A stretch of DNA of 64,000 nt from Moniliella sp. 'wahieum' (GCA_003971905.1 RSEE01000026.1:434001-498000); one strand, 5' to 3'; positions 1-13,158 are shown, counted from the first letter of the stretch. Numbers and translations: made by a program. The notes: a model not told the origin generated them from the letters alone.

Positions 1-563
1 GGTAGGTCAGCTGCTTGGTAATACCGAATGTCAAGGTGAATTGTGCTTTGGAGAGGCGAGGGCCACTTAACCCCCTCTAGTGGGCCACTATCTTGGCGCC
101 CCAACTCACTGTGTTTTCTGTTGGCAAGCTGAGAGAGTCTTCGAAACGCTAAGCTAAGCTGAACTACGCTAAGCTACGTTGATCCAACTGAGATGGAGCG
201 AATTAGATGGAGGATAGATTGCAAGATCCCATTGCTCCCATCAAATGATGCATCATGCAAGGCAAGAGGAAAAGGGACCGGGCTGCAAAGAAAGACAATG
301 AGACCGGATCACCAGCACTCGCACCGCACAAGAAAACTAGAAAAAAAACGTCGATGCGAGTGCCAAGATGAGGTATCCTTGGGAGAAGAGAAAAGAGCAG
401 AAAGGAAAGAGCACAAGACCAGCTTGCCGATCCTCTGGCCCGGGTGGCAGGGCAAAACCCGGCGGGCCAGGGGCAAGACGTTATAGGAACGGGAATTGGA
501 AAGGGAATTGGAATGGAAATCGGAACGAACGGACGCGCCAACAGAGAGATGGAACGTTAGGCG
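1..563. other. Spacer without a recognised gene
   Basis: No convincing coding region is seen. Around 150-175 there is a run of related AAGCTAAGCT/ACGCTAAGCT words, and an ATGCATCATGCA word lies near 249. This is the 3' flank of the minus-strand expansin-like gene. Purine-rich sequence fills 270-420. Confidence 0.5.
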
Positions 564-1824
564 TTAGGCATCAAAACCCCATTTGACCGAGGCCGACGAG
601 GTGACAATCTTATTGTACTCCGACCCAACCGCAATAAAGTTCTCCGTCGTGTCGGGGACCCACTCGACCACCTGCGCCTTGGTCTTCTTGCCGTCGTCCG
701 TGACGATGGTGATCCACTTGCCACACGAGTCTTGCAACTTCTCATTCGGGTACGCCTTGGAGGGTCCAATGGCGACCGTGATGGTATCCTTGGGCGTCTG
801 GATCCCAGGGCACCACTCGGGATCAATCACGTCCCACCACTCGAGCGTGGCATTGTACGTAGCCACCGTCTTGGCCGCGTCCGAAGCCTTGGCGGAGGCA
901 GAGGCGGAAACTGACGAAGCAACGTGCGCAACCTTGTTCTCCACTTGCTTGGCTGCCGAAGACGATGCCGATTCCGACGCCGACGCGGACGACTTGGCCT
1001 GCGCCGAGCTGCTAGGACCGCAGGGGAAGGCGTACCGTCATCAAAGGACCATTCGACGTTGAAGATGCCCAGCACGTGTTCGGCCAGCTTGCCAAACAGG
1101 CCGTACGTCAGGTCAATGTCGCAGGCGTTGAGGCAGGTCTGGGTCGAAGCTGCCAGACGGAGCAAGCGAAGCGGTGTCAGTACGAGAGTTGGATGCGCCG
1201 CTATCCACGGGCAAGGTAGTCAGATAGTGAGGCAGTATACGTACGCGACTCGGGGCACTCGTCCATGATGCGCGCCTTTTGGCTGCCGAGAATACCCTTG
1301 ATGGTGATGGTCTTGGAGCAGAGCTTCGCGCGCTGATGCCCTGCTTGGCAAAGTAGTCGTAGCCAGGCGTGGCAAGAGCGACACCCATCTGAATTAAACA
1401 AACGGCACCACCACCACAAATCGCACAACAGGAGAGTCAGCAACCGTGTATCTCACGGTCCAGGACGGGAGCCACGGTGGTCGGTGCACTGGACCCAGGT
1501 CCTGGGCACCACAAATGAGCAAACGAGATGGAGAGGGGAGAGAATACGAACCGTGTTGTCGTTCATGAGCGTGCCGCAGCTGCCAACAGGGCTAGGGCCC
1601 TCGCTGGCAGGGTGGTAGAAGGTGGCCTGGCCCTGGATGCCACGGGCAGCGACCTGGGCGGAAAGGGTGGCGTTGTTGGCAATGTACTCATGGCGGCCCG
1701 GGCGGGGGGTGGGGTACGGCGCTGGTAGTGGCCGCCAACAGCACGGCGCTGGGGCGCGTGGTGGCCAGCGCGCACTGGACGCGGTGAGCGCGAGCAGGAG
1801 CGAGGTAAGGAGAGTGGACTTCAT
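564..1824 (-). CDS. Secreted tandem double-psi beta-barrel (expansin/RlpA-like) protein
   Basis: The start at 1824 gives an N-terminal signal peptide (MKSTLLTSLLLALTAS). The first double-psi beta-barrel (DPBB) has the GQATFYHP opening, the SCGT cysteine, the CSKTITIKG strand, the DECPES turn and a closing FNVEWSF. A Ser/Ala-rich linker follows, then a second DPBB-like unit with WWDVIDPEWCPG, DSCGKWITIV and a closing VKWGFD. Two introns are supported: 1389-1551 and 1150-1244 (CTGAC branch point, CAG acceptor). The family are cell-wall-active or carbohydrate-binding proteins without proven hydrolase activity; an extracellular role is inferred. The frame shifts at least three times (signal-peptide region, near 1340 and near 1040) at short G/C runs, which I read as length errors. 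The family call is firm; the number of domains is slightly less so. Confidence 0.75.
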
Positions 1825-3194
1825 GGCGAGTAGAGAGCGTGGAGTGGAGGTGCAGGGATGGTGGTGCAGGGGGCAGAGGACACACGATCCGGCGCGTGAC
1901 GCTACGGGCGGCGGGGAGGAGCGAGGTGGGGGTGTGTGGGGGGAGGAGGAGCGGGAGGGCTCTGCTGGTTCGGGGGTTAAAGCCCAAGGAGCCCACGGGC
2001 GAGCGGGTTGGGCTGGGGCGGGGTGTGCTGCTGCGGGCGCGCGCGGAGGGTGGATTTGACTGGGGCAGGCGACGCTGGCCAGGTGCCCGAGGGGCGGGCG
2101 GGGGCACGACAGCACACGGCGGCCGCGCACTGTCGCCGTACGAGGTACGCATGGTGGCCAGGGGGCCAGTGCGCGCCTCGGCGGCAGGTGCGCAGTGTGG
2201 TGTGGCGCCGCCTGCCAATCGGGCGGGTTGGTGCTGCCCACGCAGCTCCAGCCAGCAGGCCAGCCTGAGCCAGCAGGAGCCCTGCATCTGCATCAGCGCT
2301 CAGCCGCGCGAGCGCGGCCGGCTGCACACTGCCCGTGCCATCTGAGCCCGGCTGCTGTGCGCGGCCGGCACCGGCCGCCGGCGCGTCACCGGTTCCTCGC
2401 CCCTAGTCACCAGTCGGCCACTCTTGCCTGCTGCAGCAGGCCGACATGCGACATGCGAGGCGGCGCCTGCCTGGGGCCGCGGCTGTGGCCTGGTGCGAGG
2501 CTTCTAGGAACTCTCTGCCGTGGCGCCGAGCGCTGTTCGATCAGTACGTGCAGCAGTGGCCAGTGGCCATGCATACAAAGGGGAACGAATAAAGTTCTGC
2601 AGGCGTTCTGCAGCCGCCGCTGGCGGTGGCAGGCGCCGGCATGCGGGCCGTGTCAACGGCCGATCGGCGCTGGATCGGCGCGTCGAGGCACCTGGGCGCT
2701 GTGCGGGACGGAGCATGGCCGAAGCACACTGGGCAGGCGCCCCGTGGCAGTGTAGACTTGGGCTTGCCTGCGGCGCGCTGCCAACGTGCTCCGTGGCTGC
2801 TCGCGCACGGCCGCAGCACGCCGCAGCAGCCATGGCGAGGCTGGGCTGCAGAGTGCGGCCTAGTGCGCCTGCACATGGCAGGCTTGGTGCGTTGGGCTGC
2901 ATGCCTGGCCACGCACTGGCCAAGCCTCCCCTGGGCACGACGCTGGCACGACTGTGGGCACGACTGGGTGAGATCGAGGGTGGGCTGCCTTCAATGTAGC
3001 GCATCTGAGATCTGACGCTATCTAAGGTCTAACCTGCCACTCTGCTGCCATGGTGCTTGCCCCATTCCAAGCGGAGCTCAGGCGCTCCTCGGCTCTGTGT
3101 TGGTCATTTGGACCTCTCTTGTATTGCACCAGAAGCTGCTATTGACAGGCCCTGTACAAGCGCGCCACACGCACGTACCCGTCCACGCGCGTCC
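1825..3194. other. GC-rich spacer, no gene recognised
   Basis: Very GC-rich 5' flank of the expansin-like gene. Several overlapping open frames exist on both strands, but they are low-complexity Ala/Arg/Gly/Pro translations with no recognisable domain. The retrotransposon inserted at its far end. Confidence 0.5.
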
Positions 3195-3199
3195 GCCCC

Positions 3200-3410
3200 T
3201 GTCACAGGCCTAGCTAGCGATGCTGGCGATGGTCGATGGAGATGGCATTCAAGAGCTAAGGAGAGCTAGAGCTATGGGCCTTGATAGGCTCCTGGCCTGG
3301 AGGCCAGTGGAAACCCGTGGAAGGGTCGGAACTCACTGCCCCGGTGCACTGTGTGGATCGGGCCACGTGTCACTGAAGGCCGATGGGCTCTAGACCACTG
3401 GTGGTCAACA
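3200..3410 (-). repeat. Left LTR (3' LTR in element sense)
   Basis: This 211-bp LTR has TG...CA termini and appears identical by eye to the copy at 8226-8436. It lies at the RNase H end of the element. Confidence 0.95.
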
Positions 3411-6400
3411 CCCCCGCTGGCCAGAGGTCTCAGTGGCACGATGGAAGGTTGTAACGTCCTCAAGTTGAGGCGAGGCAAGTTGGCCAGGAGTGAGACCTTA
3501 GTGGCTGGTTTGGTGAGGATGTCGGCCGGGTTCTCGTTTCCAGCAATGTGCGCGATTTTGACTTCGCCCGAGTCGACATGCTGGCGTACGTTGTGGTACC
3601 GGATGTTCAGCTCACGTAGTTTGCCCGTGCTGCCCACTTTTTCGGCCAAGGCAAGTGCCGCCATGTTGTCGCAGTACCAGTGTATGGGCTCGTCTGAGGT
3701 GATGGCACCGAGCTCCAGTAAGATGTTTTTAACGTAGTTCGCATCAATAGGCCCTCATATCCCGCCGTATATTCGGCCGCAGCAGTGTTGGTGACGCTCT
3801 TGGTTGACGCACGCTCCTCCAGGACACTGGAACCCCGTAGACGAAAAGCAGGCATCCCGACGTGGAACGCCATTGGTCAGGGTCTCCAGCCATCGGCATC
3901 CGTGTATAAGCGCGAGAGCGGTGCGTCAGGCTCGGTGTTAGTCGGAGACCGTAGCCCTTGGTACCGTAGAGGTAGCGGAGGAAGTTTGTTGCCGCAGCGC
4001 GGTGGGCCTTGGAGGGATCGGCAGTTGCTCGGCTTAGAGCTGAGATGCCGAACAGCGCATCAGGGCGGCCATGCGGGCAGCCCACAGCCCAATCCTACTT
4101 TGGCTTGGTAGTCGCGTCTCTCGCGGCAGTGCGGGCGGTTCGGGGTCGGTGCGCGCGGGGATCATCTTGCTGGGGTGGGGGAGGCCATAACCAGGGTGGC
4201 GGAACCTCATGTTTGGCAATGGATTCCTCAATGAATTTTGGCTGGCTAAGGTACAGTTTCCCGTTTATGGTGTCGTACTGGCAGCCAAGATGGTAGTGTA
4301 GGGGGCCGTTTCCCCACCTCGATATGGGTGTTGATCTCAGTGAGGAAGGAATCGTAGCGTGCGTGAGACGTCAGGCGATGAGAAGATCGTCGGTGTGCAC
4401 GGCAAGGAGGACCGTGTCGCCTTTACGGGGTCGGATGAACAAGCACGGCTCAGCCAGAGATTGTACAAAACCCATGTCTCCGCGGAGCAAGTCACGGATG
4501 AATACCGCCCAGTTTGCGCCGGATTGGTGGAGGCCATATAGGCTTTTCCGGAGACGCCAGACCTTGCCTTTTTCCTCGGGAAAGAATGGGGGTGGGCGGA
4601 GGTACACTTTTCCGTGAGGGGAGCGTTCAAATAGGCAGAGTGCACATCAGCAGTGAAGAGGTGGAGGCCGAACTTTCCAGCAAGGGCGATAAGGCTGAGG
4701 ATGGCAGGAGTGGCGCACGGCAGGGGCGAATGTTTGTCCCCATGTGTCAGCATCCTGCTGGTGGCCCCCGGCAACGGACGGGCTCGGTAGCGTAGGAAAT
4801 TTCCGTCCGCGTCCGTTTTGGTGTTGATGCGCCACAACCAATCAGCAGCTGCGCGTCTGGAGGGGTGACGACTTCGAATGTGCCGTAGCGGGCTAGGGTT
4901 CGATTTCCGTGCGCATCGCTCCAGCACTGGTTCGAATGAGGGGTGTGATTGGAGGCCCTTCATTGTCTTGGGTGCAACAGGTACTCCGTCCTTGGTGAGC
5001 TGGATGCGCTCGTGCGGCCCTGGCTCGCTAAGGGCGATCATCGCCTTGTATTCAGGTGGATGGAGACCGTCCTGTTGACCGGGCAGGGCAGTGTCGGGCA
5101 GTGGAAGCGTAGGCCGACGCAGACTACGACTACGTCAGGGAGGGAACCGGCAGCGCGCAGCGTGTGTGGAAGTCACCATCATGAGGGTCGTCCGCTACGG
5201 GGAGCTGTGCCCAGTCAAGGTCAAAACGGCGCTGGTGGGTCCGGGCGGGGTACCGTCTGGTGGGGGGGTGGTTGGATGGGTGTCGTTTTGTCTTGCGATG
5301 GTCGCGTCAGTATCAGTGTTGATTCTCGGTGGTGTGTTGGGATTTGCAACTTCAATTTTGTTCATTTTTTCTTCTCCCTTTTTGGTTTCAGTGTCAGTCA
5401 TAGTTCTGTCAGGCAGGGGTTGAGCGGGGAAGCGAGATACGTCAGGCGGAAAGCGGTCGGGGAAAACCTCGTGGTATTGGCGCTGGGTCCACTTGTATGG
5501 TTTTGCCCATTGGGATCGGAACGTGCCCATGGACGGGTCGTACACAGCCCAGCGCCAACCCTTTGTACCTCGACCTGCGTCGTACCCGACGAGCATGGCT
5601 TCGACAGCCCGCGGACTGAGCTTATGGTCACGTTGGTCCTGGGCCAGGTGAAGGTACGCCAAGGATCCGAAGGCGTGCATTGGCAGCGGTGGGGGTGACC
5701 CCTTGTACAGCTCAGCCCGAGATTGTGTGCCCTGGCGTGGAGATGTCGGTGGCATGAGGTTGTGCGTCCAGCACCCTGCCAGCAAGGCATCCTGCCACCA
5801 GTTTGATGTCGGGAGGCCCGAGGCGATGATGAGTTGGCGCGCGCGTGTGGTGATTGCCTGGATGGCTCGCTCGGCCACCCCATTTGATTGACTTTGGCCT
5901 GGTATGGTGGTTTCCGTCGTGATACCTTCGGATTCAAGGAACGGACGGAGTGCGCTGGTGAGCTCGGGGGCATTGTCTGTCTTCAAGATGCGAAGCAGAC
6001 GGTCCTTTCCGATGCGTTGCTCGCGGGTGATGAGTTTTTTCAGCTCCGCCGTGGCTTGTCCTTTCGTCTTTAGGGGAACAGCGAAGGTGTAACGGCTCCA
6101 GTCATCAACCGCGACCAGGGCGTATCCATGTCCCATGCCAGTGATGCGAGGGAGGTCGACTACGTCGGCGTGCAGTACTTCGAAAGGACGTTCCGAAATG
6201 CGGCGGCCGTGGCGCGAAGGGTGGCTGGGCGCTTTGGCCAGAGCTTTTGTGCAGGTGGGACAATGCCAGAAGGGGCGGATGCGTCGGATTTGGGCAGGGC
6301 TGACGCGGAGGCTCGCTCGCGCGTTGGCGGTTAGTGTCGGGAGTAGGTCTAGCGCGGCGTGGTTGTACTGTTGGTGAACGTACATGACGTGCTCGATGGT

Positions 6401-8225
6401 GTTGGCTGCGGTGTGTTGGGTGGCGACGGCAGCTTTGGCCGCGTGTTCGTTTGTGGGTGTCGGTTTCGGGACGATGTTCAGCTTGTATGAGGAATCCGCG
6501 ATTTGGTGATATTTGCCATGCTTGTCATTTAACCAGATACCTTTTCGGTGGGGGGCGAACCAGGATGCGTGGCCTGCGTCACTTATTTGCGCTACGCTCG
6601 TGAGATTGCTTGCTATGCCGGGGACGTATAGACTGCCGGGTAGGTCTACATGGATACATTTGCCGTCGGTACACTTGATACCGATGCTACATGTTCCGCG
6701 TCCACTGGCTTTAATATGTTTTCCATCAGCGATTTCGATTGAGCGGTTGCTGGGCTTGAGGGTTTTGAATACCCTGAGATCCTTCCAGATGCTAGGATCC
6801 GCGCCCGAGTCGTGACGAGACTGGATGTCCTGGTTGCCCGCGAGTTCCTATTTGTCAGATAGGGCAAGGTCCACAGACAGGGTCTCCCCTTCGGAGACGT
6901 CGTCTTCGGTGGCAATGTGCGCTCGCGCGGAGCTGTTGCGGTGCCATTTGTTGTTCGAAGGAACCCCGGTGTGGCCGGACGGCTTTCTCGCAAGAGCACC
7001 CCCGCTACGGGGAGATGCACCGGCAGGAGGACCCCCGCTATGCTGCTGGGATCCCGCGCTGTCGTGTTTGCCAGCGCCCGAGTTGGCGGTCCGGGGGTGA
7101 CGGCCCCGGTACGGAATTCTGTACTCTGGGTCCGCTGGGATTCTCTCCACGTCTTGCATTGTCTCCGCCAGAGTCATGCTCTAGGCGGCGACGGTCACCA
7201 GGGTCGCGGAGGGCCCCGACGAGGATACGGCGGAATTGCTCGTCCGACATCGGTGTGGTTGCGCTGATCCGGTTGCGGAGCGTCCCCATTTCAGATAGGA
7301 ACTCGCTCCCGCTGCGCCGGTTTTGGTAGCAGTGGTGAAAGCGACTGGACAATTCATGATACGTCTTGCAGTCGACCGTACCGTATTTGTTTCGCAGGGC
7401 ACGGAGCAAGTCAGCTGACGTGTCAACGTTGTCCTGTGCAATAATGGCAGATTGAACGTCGTTCGGGAGGTGGGACCACAGAAGGTTCTGGAGGCGTAGA
7501 TCGAGGGACGAGTCGTAGTGTGTGTGACGATGGACCGGAGCGAACGATGTCCTTCGCGGCGGGGTGGATGCGGTCCAGGATGTTGAGGATGGAGGGCTCC
7601 CAGAGCACATATTCGGTGGGGTCGCGGAAGCGTCCTTGCGCGTCGCGTTGGTACGCTCGATCTCTTTTGACGCGCGTTTCTCAGCGTGGCGAAGCTCGGC
7701 CATGTCCTCACTCGCGGATGCAAGGGCCTCACGGGTGTTTTGCGGCTTCGTGAATTCAACGGCCAATACATATTTCTCCAACGCGAGGGTGAGCGTGTAG
7801 ATCCAATTTTCCTTTCCGCCCGGTGTTTTCTTGCTCTTCGGTCCATACGCCGCCGTGTGTGCATCCGTAGCGAACGAGCGGCATGTGGAGCGGAGATTGT
7901 CAGCGCTGGTGGGCTTGAACGCGCGGGTGCTTGCGAGGAGGTTGTCTCTGACGTCGGTGAGGGCCTGTTGCCAGGTCGGGTCGGAGACAGGGGTGGTGGT
8001 CGGTTCGTCGATGTCCTGCGCCTCTTCGATGACAGAGACTTCGGGAGGAGGGGTGTTTTCTTCCAGTTCGGGGGGCATGGTGGCTGATTTTTCCTTTGTT
8101 TTTTTTTGAATTGGTTGGTGTGTGGTGCCGATGGTGGCGTTGGGGTGGTGGTGGTGACGGTGGGCGCCGATGGTGGTGCTGAGTATTGATCCTTTGCGCC
8201 AGTGGGGTGCTTCAGATTGTAGCTC

Positions 8226-8436
8226 TGTCACAGGCCTAGCTAGCGATGCTGGCGATGGTCGATGGAGATGGCATTCAAGAGCTAAGGAGAGCTAGAGCTA
8301 TGGGCCTTGATAGGCTCCTGGCCTGGAGGCCAGTGGAAACCCGTGGAAGGGTCGGAACTCACTGCCCCGGTGCACTGTGTGGATCGGGCCACGTGTCACT
8401 GAAGGCCGATGGGCTCTAGACCACTGGTGGTCAACA
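8226..8436 (-). repeat. Right LTR (5' LTR in element sense)
   Basis: This is the 211-bp partner of the left LTR. It sits upstream of gag in the element's sense direction and is followed directly by the GCCCC target duplication. Confidence 0.95.
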
Positions 8437-8441
8437 GCCCC

Positions 8442-9197
8442 CAGTAGAACGACAGAAGCACTCTGCAAGCCCTCGCATGCCGCACTGGATCAACCGAAGA
8501 AGCTCGCCCATACCCTCATGCCCCGCACCCACAAGGCTGCAAGCTTCAAGCTTGTCAAACTAAGTTCACCCATTTTTCCACCTTTCTGCCGTTCCGTCCG
8601 AACAGCCCGCGGTAATCGGCGTAATCGCAGTCGATCAACAGGATTAGGGGGGTCTGAGCTGAGCTTATCCAATAAATCGCCGACTCACAATCCCTCGTAT
8701 TAGGAGTGTCCGCATTCATCAAGCACTTTCCGTTGCTGCGTCAATCGTTAAAATCAACAGTACACATTGTTTTCATGTTCTCCTCCAGCCGACCTTCCTC
8801 TATAGGCGACTGGTAGCAGAAGCCCATCGAAAAAATGACATATCGCACGACCACATATCCGAATTCATTCACGTTGCCTCTCTGGCTTGGAAACGAAAGG
8901 CAGAACTGCTACAATGCCATACCCCCCCTCCCACAACCAGTACACACGGAAGAGACAATCATATTGGCAAAATAGAGTCGTAATCGTTGATGGCGTTTAC
9001 AGTTTATTGGCACAACAGTCAACATTCAAAGTAGAGAGGGGAGTAAACAAAATGCCAGAGAGAGCCAACGGGTGCCAGTGGGATTACAGCCACTGAGGCT
9101 CCAGATGGTGGCCGGACAGCTCGATTATGCTGGGAGAGGGGAAAGAGAACCCGCCCAAAAATGAGGGGTATACACCCACCGAGAGCCGCGGATCCGA
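8442..9197. other. Spacer, no gene recognised
   Basis: AT-richer than its surroundings. It holds a HindIII-type heptad pair at 8541-8553 and otherwise nothing I can support. Confidence 0.45.
8541..8553. repeat. Palindromic heptad pair, AAGCTT
   Basis: AAGCTT occurs twice with one C between, giving a 7-bp period. Confidence 0.85.
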
Positions 9198-10266
9198 TTA
9201 AGCGGCAGCAACGGCGGGCTGGGCGGCCTCTTGGATGGCCACCGAGGGTCGGTGGACTTTCTTAGACTTCTTATCTTTCTTGGGCTCCGGCGGGAGCGCC
9301 TCTTCCCATGCGCGGGCCACCACATTGGTCACGGTGCGCTGGGTCGAGCGCGCTTCGTCCTCAGCGGCGGCAAGCGTCGCGTCGTACTCGGCTTGGCCCA
9401 GAATCTTAACGAGCTGTTGAGCGTTACGCTTGACCCAGTACGCGGGCGGGAGGAGACGGACGTAGGATTCCTTGTCGGCTACCATGGCGCGAATCCGGAT
9501 GGACGGAGCATCGCCTTCGCGATGCACGTCAACCTCTTTCGTGCCCGGTGGACCACATTGGTGCACTGGGCGTGCAAGCGTGCCAGACCAGGCTGGAGGC
9601 ACATCAAGAGGTAAACATCGTTTCCAACGGCTCTTCGGCATCGAGCAAGACGGTAGCCGCATGCTCCTCCGACTGCTCCACCCGCACATGCCAAATGTCC
9701 GCTGAGGCCATCCCGTACGAGGGCGCATGACGACGGTGCTGGACGCGGTGGTGACGATGACCCTTGGCGGCCTCTTCGGCCGCACGGTCTTCCTCCGTCT
9801 TGCCGATCGGATAAAATCAATCCACTTGCGCGGCATGTGGATGTACATGTACCCATCCTCTGTATCCGCCGACGAAGGCGCAGGCTTACGCAGCGCAAAT
9901 AGTTCCGTACGCAAATGGTCCGCTTGCGTCCAGTGCTGGTCCTCTAGCTTCTGCCGTTGCTCCATCACCCACGGCTTGGCACGCTCCCACGCCTCGCGCG
10001 TCCATAGCTTGGACGTCACGTGCGGCAGACGGACCTGCTCGGCCGTGGCAGCAGCACAGGCTCGGCCGACTGGAACAGAACACCTCCGGCCTAACGCCCA
10101 ACGTACAAAAATGCGTTAGTATAGTCCAACTGGAGAATTTCTCCTTCCGCCTAGTAAAACAGAGGATGGCCGGGTTGGGAACAAACGGAACAAAACGCAC
10201 CTGCTTCAAAGTCGTTGCCGACTCGTCCTGCGCGGCTTGGGCGTTCTGGTGGCTCTTCTTTCCCAT
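9198..10266 (-). CDS. Unrecognised lysine-rich protein, two exons
   Basis: The start at 10266 opens MGKKSHQNAQ. An intron at 10091-10200 has donor GTGCGT, a perfect TACTAAC branch point (10115-10121 on the minus strand) and a TTAG acceptor. An alternative acceptor slightly further in would keep the frame directly. The body has a Trp/Glu-rich stretch (TSKLWTREAWERAKPW), then WIDFI, a charged Ala/Glu segment, a middle domain with SYVRLLPPAYWVKRNAQQLV, and a basic tail (EPKKDKKSKKVHRPS). At least two frame breaks lie near 9590 and 9800. No transmembrane segment or obvious targeting signal is visible. I considered mitochondrial ribosomal proteins, but no specific family matched by eye. The gene is likely real; its function is unknown. 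Confidence 0.6.
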
Positions 10267-11145
10267 CTTTGGCAACTTGGTTGGGGGGGGGGGTTGGTGG
10301 TGCACAGGGCAACCAGGGACGACGGTTGGGGTGGGTGGAGGGTGGGTAGGATGCGGTTTGACCAGGAGGTCTGGGGAAAGTTACCGAGAGGCCTTCACTT
10401 CAGCCTTATATATACGGTGTTGGGGAAGGTGCGTCGCCATGTCTACCTAGTGGGTATAGGTGGCCTGTGGGTGCTACGTGTCTTGAGAATGGTCACAACA
10501 CTGTTGCCCTTTGCCTTGCAGCTTAGCCTGCAGCTTGGCGGCGCAGAGTACGGATTAAGGATCCACGTAAGCGCGTAAGCGCATCAGCGCAACGCTCGAG
10601 CCAGCTGCGGGTCAAGCAAGCATTCTTGCTCGTGCCTTCATTACCATTCCTACCTAGGTCGTCCAACTCTTTCTCTCTTCCCTCTCTGTCGTCAGCGTGT
10701 CAGGCAATCATACACGTGTGCAGAAGGCAATGCCTGTCCGTGCATCTGCCCCAGCATTCTACGCAGCTCAGTCTCAGCACTCTGCACTCCCAATAGCGAG
10801 ATTCGGCCTTCGGTCTGCTGTCCTCGGTACTCTGTGGCCCGACTGGCGTGACTATGACTAGCTAACGCAGTAACTCTAAACCCTAGAGCCTAGTAACTAA
10901 TAAGCAGTACCTCGAACCCCAATGGGCACTGCACCAGCAAGCGAGTGGGCTAGGCTCCACGCTTGTCGCGACTGGACCAGTACGCAGTCTCCCATGGTGC
11001 ATGGGCCCACCTCGGCTCCTCACCGGCCTCACCGGTCGGCGATCCTCGATCCTCGAGATCACCCATCTCGCATCTTCTCAGATCTCTCCACATTCTTGGG
11101 GCCCCGCACAGCCAGTAATACGAATGCTCAAACAGAGTGCTAGTG

Positions 11146-11166
11146 ACTAGTGACTAGTGACTAGTG
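11146..11166. repeat. Palindromic heptad triplet, ACTAGT
   Basis: ACTAGT occurs three times separated by single G bases, preceded in register by a one-base variant GCTAGT. Confidence 0.9.
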
Positions 11167-13144
11167 ACTCGCTAATAGTGCAGTGCTTATAATAGGAACT
11201 AGGGAGGCCAGGCCTGAGACTTAGGCCCGAGGGAGCTAGTAAGGCAATCATGCACATGCATAGTGGGGGTACCTGGGAAAAACATCCGCCGTGTCTCGCT
11301 GCATGTCATGGCCCAGGTTGCGTTTGGCGCACACACAAGGGTACGCGCCCACGGCAAGGTGCTTGTGGGTCAGCACAGTGTCGATCCCAGGTTCTCCCCT
11401 GTGTGCTGCCCTCCGGCTCGCGGTCTTTCAATATTTTTGATGCTCGAGATGTCAACTGTCAACGTTTTGTCAACATACTGTCAGCATGTCAGACGGCATC
11501 TCAGATGCGCCGCCTGTCACACCCTTGCTCTAGACCGTCGAGGGGGCGGGGGAGTTGTTGCGCAGCGGGCGCACCGTCCACCGCCGGACCGAACACATAT
11601 GGCACCGCACCTCCTTTTATCATACCTGTTTACAGATGCTGGTGGGCGTACATCGTGTCTATCCTTGTTTCTCTCTGGCCGTTTAATGTCCCACTACACA
11701 GTACAGTCTGATCATCAAGTCTCTCCCCACATGATCCACTTTGCAAGGGACCACCGGTACCGTAGTGACACTTTCGGAAATATCTTGTTCGCACCATGCT
11801 CACGCAGCGTAAGAGAGGAAGGAACGCAGAAGTGGCCATGATGTCACATGTCACTGTATATATATGGGCAGAGAAGCGGCGCCTTTGCGAGAAGGGTGTG
11901 CGCTTCACTTTGTCTCTACGGTCGTGAGCTAGGAGTCACCACAGGTTGACTGTGTGGTCCCTGATTTGTTCTAGACCCTGTTGCCCCCCTTTGACTACGC
12001 TCCCCTTTCCTTCTCCATATGACTCTCGCATGTTCTCTTCTTCTCCGAGGCATATATACCTCGCCCCCTTTCCACTCGATGAATATGATCCTCATCCTTT
12101 CCCCCATCTCCATCTTCTTTTACGACATCCGCGGATGGAGGTCTTGGGGATCTTGACATGGTGCCAGTGCATGTGGAAGAAGATGAGTGTGACCTTCGAG
12201 GTCACTCGTCCTCTGTGACCTTGTGGTCAACGAGTGTGCACTACAAATGAGGTGGGGGACGCGGATGGCACAGGAAGAAAGGGAAGGAAAAGCTTGCAGG
12301 TGCTTTTTAGACTGTGGCTTTTATCATTTGACAAGTCGCTTTTTGACAACGCCGTAGTTGTCCCTTGGCATAGTGGGGAGGGGGGTGGGGGGCGAGAAAT
12401 CCTTCAGTGTAATTGTATAAAGGCCCCCACAACGTCGAACAGGATACCGATCAGATCGGCAGGAGGGGAAGCATAAGTACTAAGTCTGCATAGCCGAAGG
12501 AGATGACTGGTAGGGTCGTGGGAACATAGGGGTGTAGTGCGGCTAATACATGCACTACTAGTCGCCCGAACAGAAGGGTATCAATATTAAGCGCTTACGA
12601 GACAAGATAGGGGAGATGGGGGAAAGCATAGGAAGAAGGGAAATGCGACAAGAACAGCCTGACCGTCTTTATGCAGAGAACGTTAAACACGTTGAACGTT
12701 TGAACGCGTGCAATCAAAGTGTGCACCATGCCCCCTCGGGGTTCAACGTACGCTCAACCCACGCGGTGCTGCGCAGACGATGGTCTGCTTGCCGGCCGCT
12801 TGTGGGGTCCATGTGGCGCCGAGACGTGGCGTCAAATTTCAAACGTCAAGCGTCAAGAGCTAGCCCCCAGCGCCAAGCTCCAAGACGGCTACCGGGCTGG
12901 GGTGCGCAAGCGGGGCGCAGCAGGCGCAGCACGAGTGGGCGAGTGGGGCGAGCTTGGGTCCCAGTTCCCGATTACTTCCTGCTCCGAGCTCTAAAGCGCA
13001 CAAACGCTGCGCCCTTAGGCCTTACCTCAGCACGCAGCACACGGCTGCAGGCGGCGGGCGGGGGCGTGTGGGCGTGCCATCTGAAACCAGGCCCGCAGCA
13101 ACCGAGGCGCCGGGCGTTGTGGGCGTTGGGCGCTGGGGGGACAT

Positions 13145-13158
13145 CATGCATCATGCAT
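13145..13158. repeat. Palindromic heptad pair, ATGCAT
   Basis: ATGCAT occurs twice with one C between, inside a longer ATCATGCATC context. It lies about 180 bp upstream of the small gene that starts at 13335. Confidence 0.85.

Larger units (their letters stand above)
3200..8436 (-). mobile_element. Ty1/Copia LTR retrotransposon (young fossil copy)
   Basis: The element is bounded by two 211-bp direct repeats starting TG and ending CA, and flanked by the 5-bp target duplication GCCCC at 3195-3199 and 8437-8441. It reads on the minus strand. Parts in order are a gag/UBN2-like region (roughly 7.0-8.1 kb), a protease/pre-integrase and integrase region (roughly 5.2-6.8 kb), a Copia-type reverse transcriptase (roughly 3.9-5.1 kb) and RNase H (roughly 3.45-3.9 kb). 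Integrase before reverse transcriptase marks the Copia superfamily. A G-rich tract next to the left LTR fits a polypurine tract. The two LTRs appear identical, so the insertion is very recent. The coding region is broken, by about six to eight interruptions; since host genes here show similar interruptions, some may be assembly noise. Confidence 0.95.
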
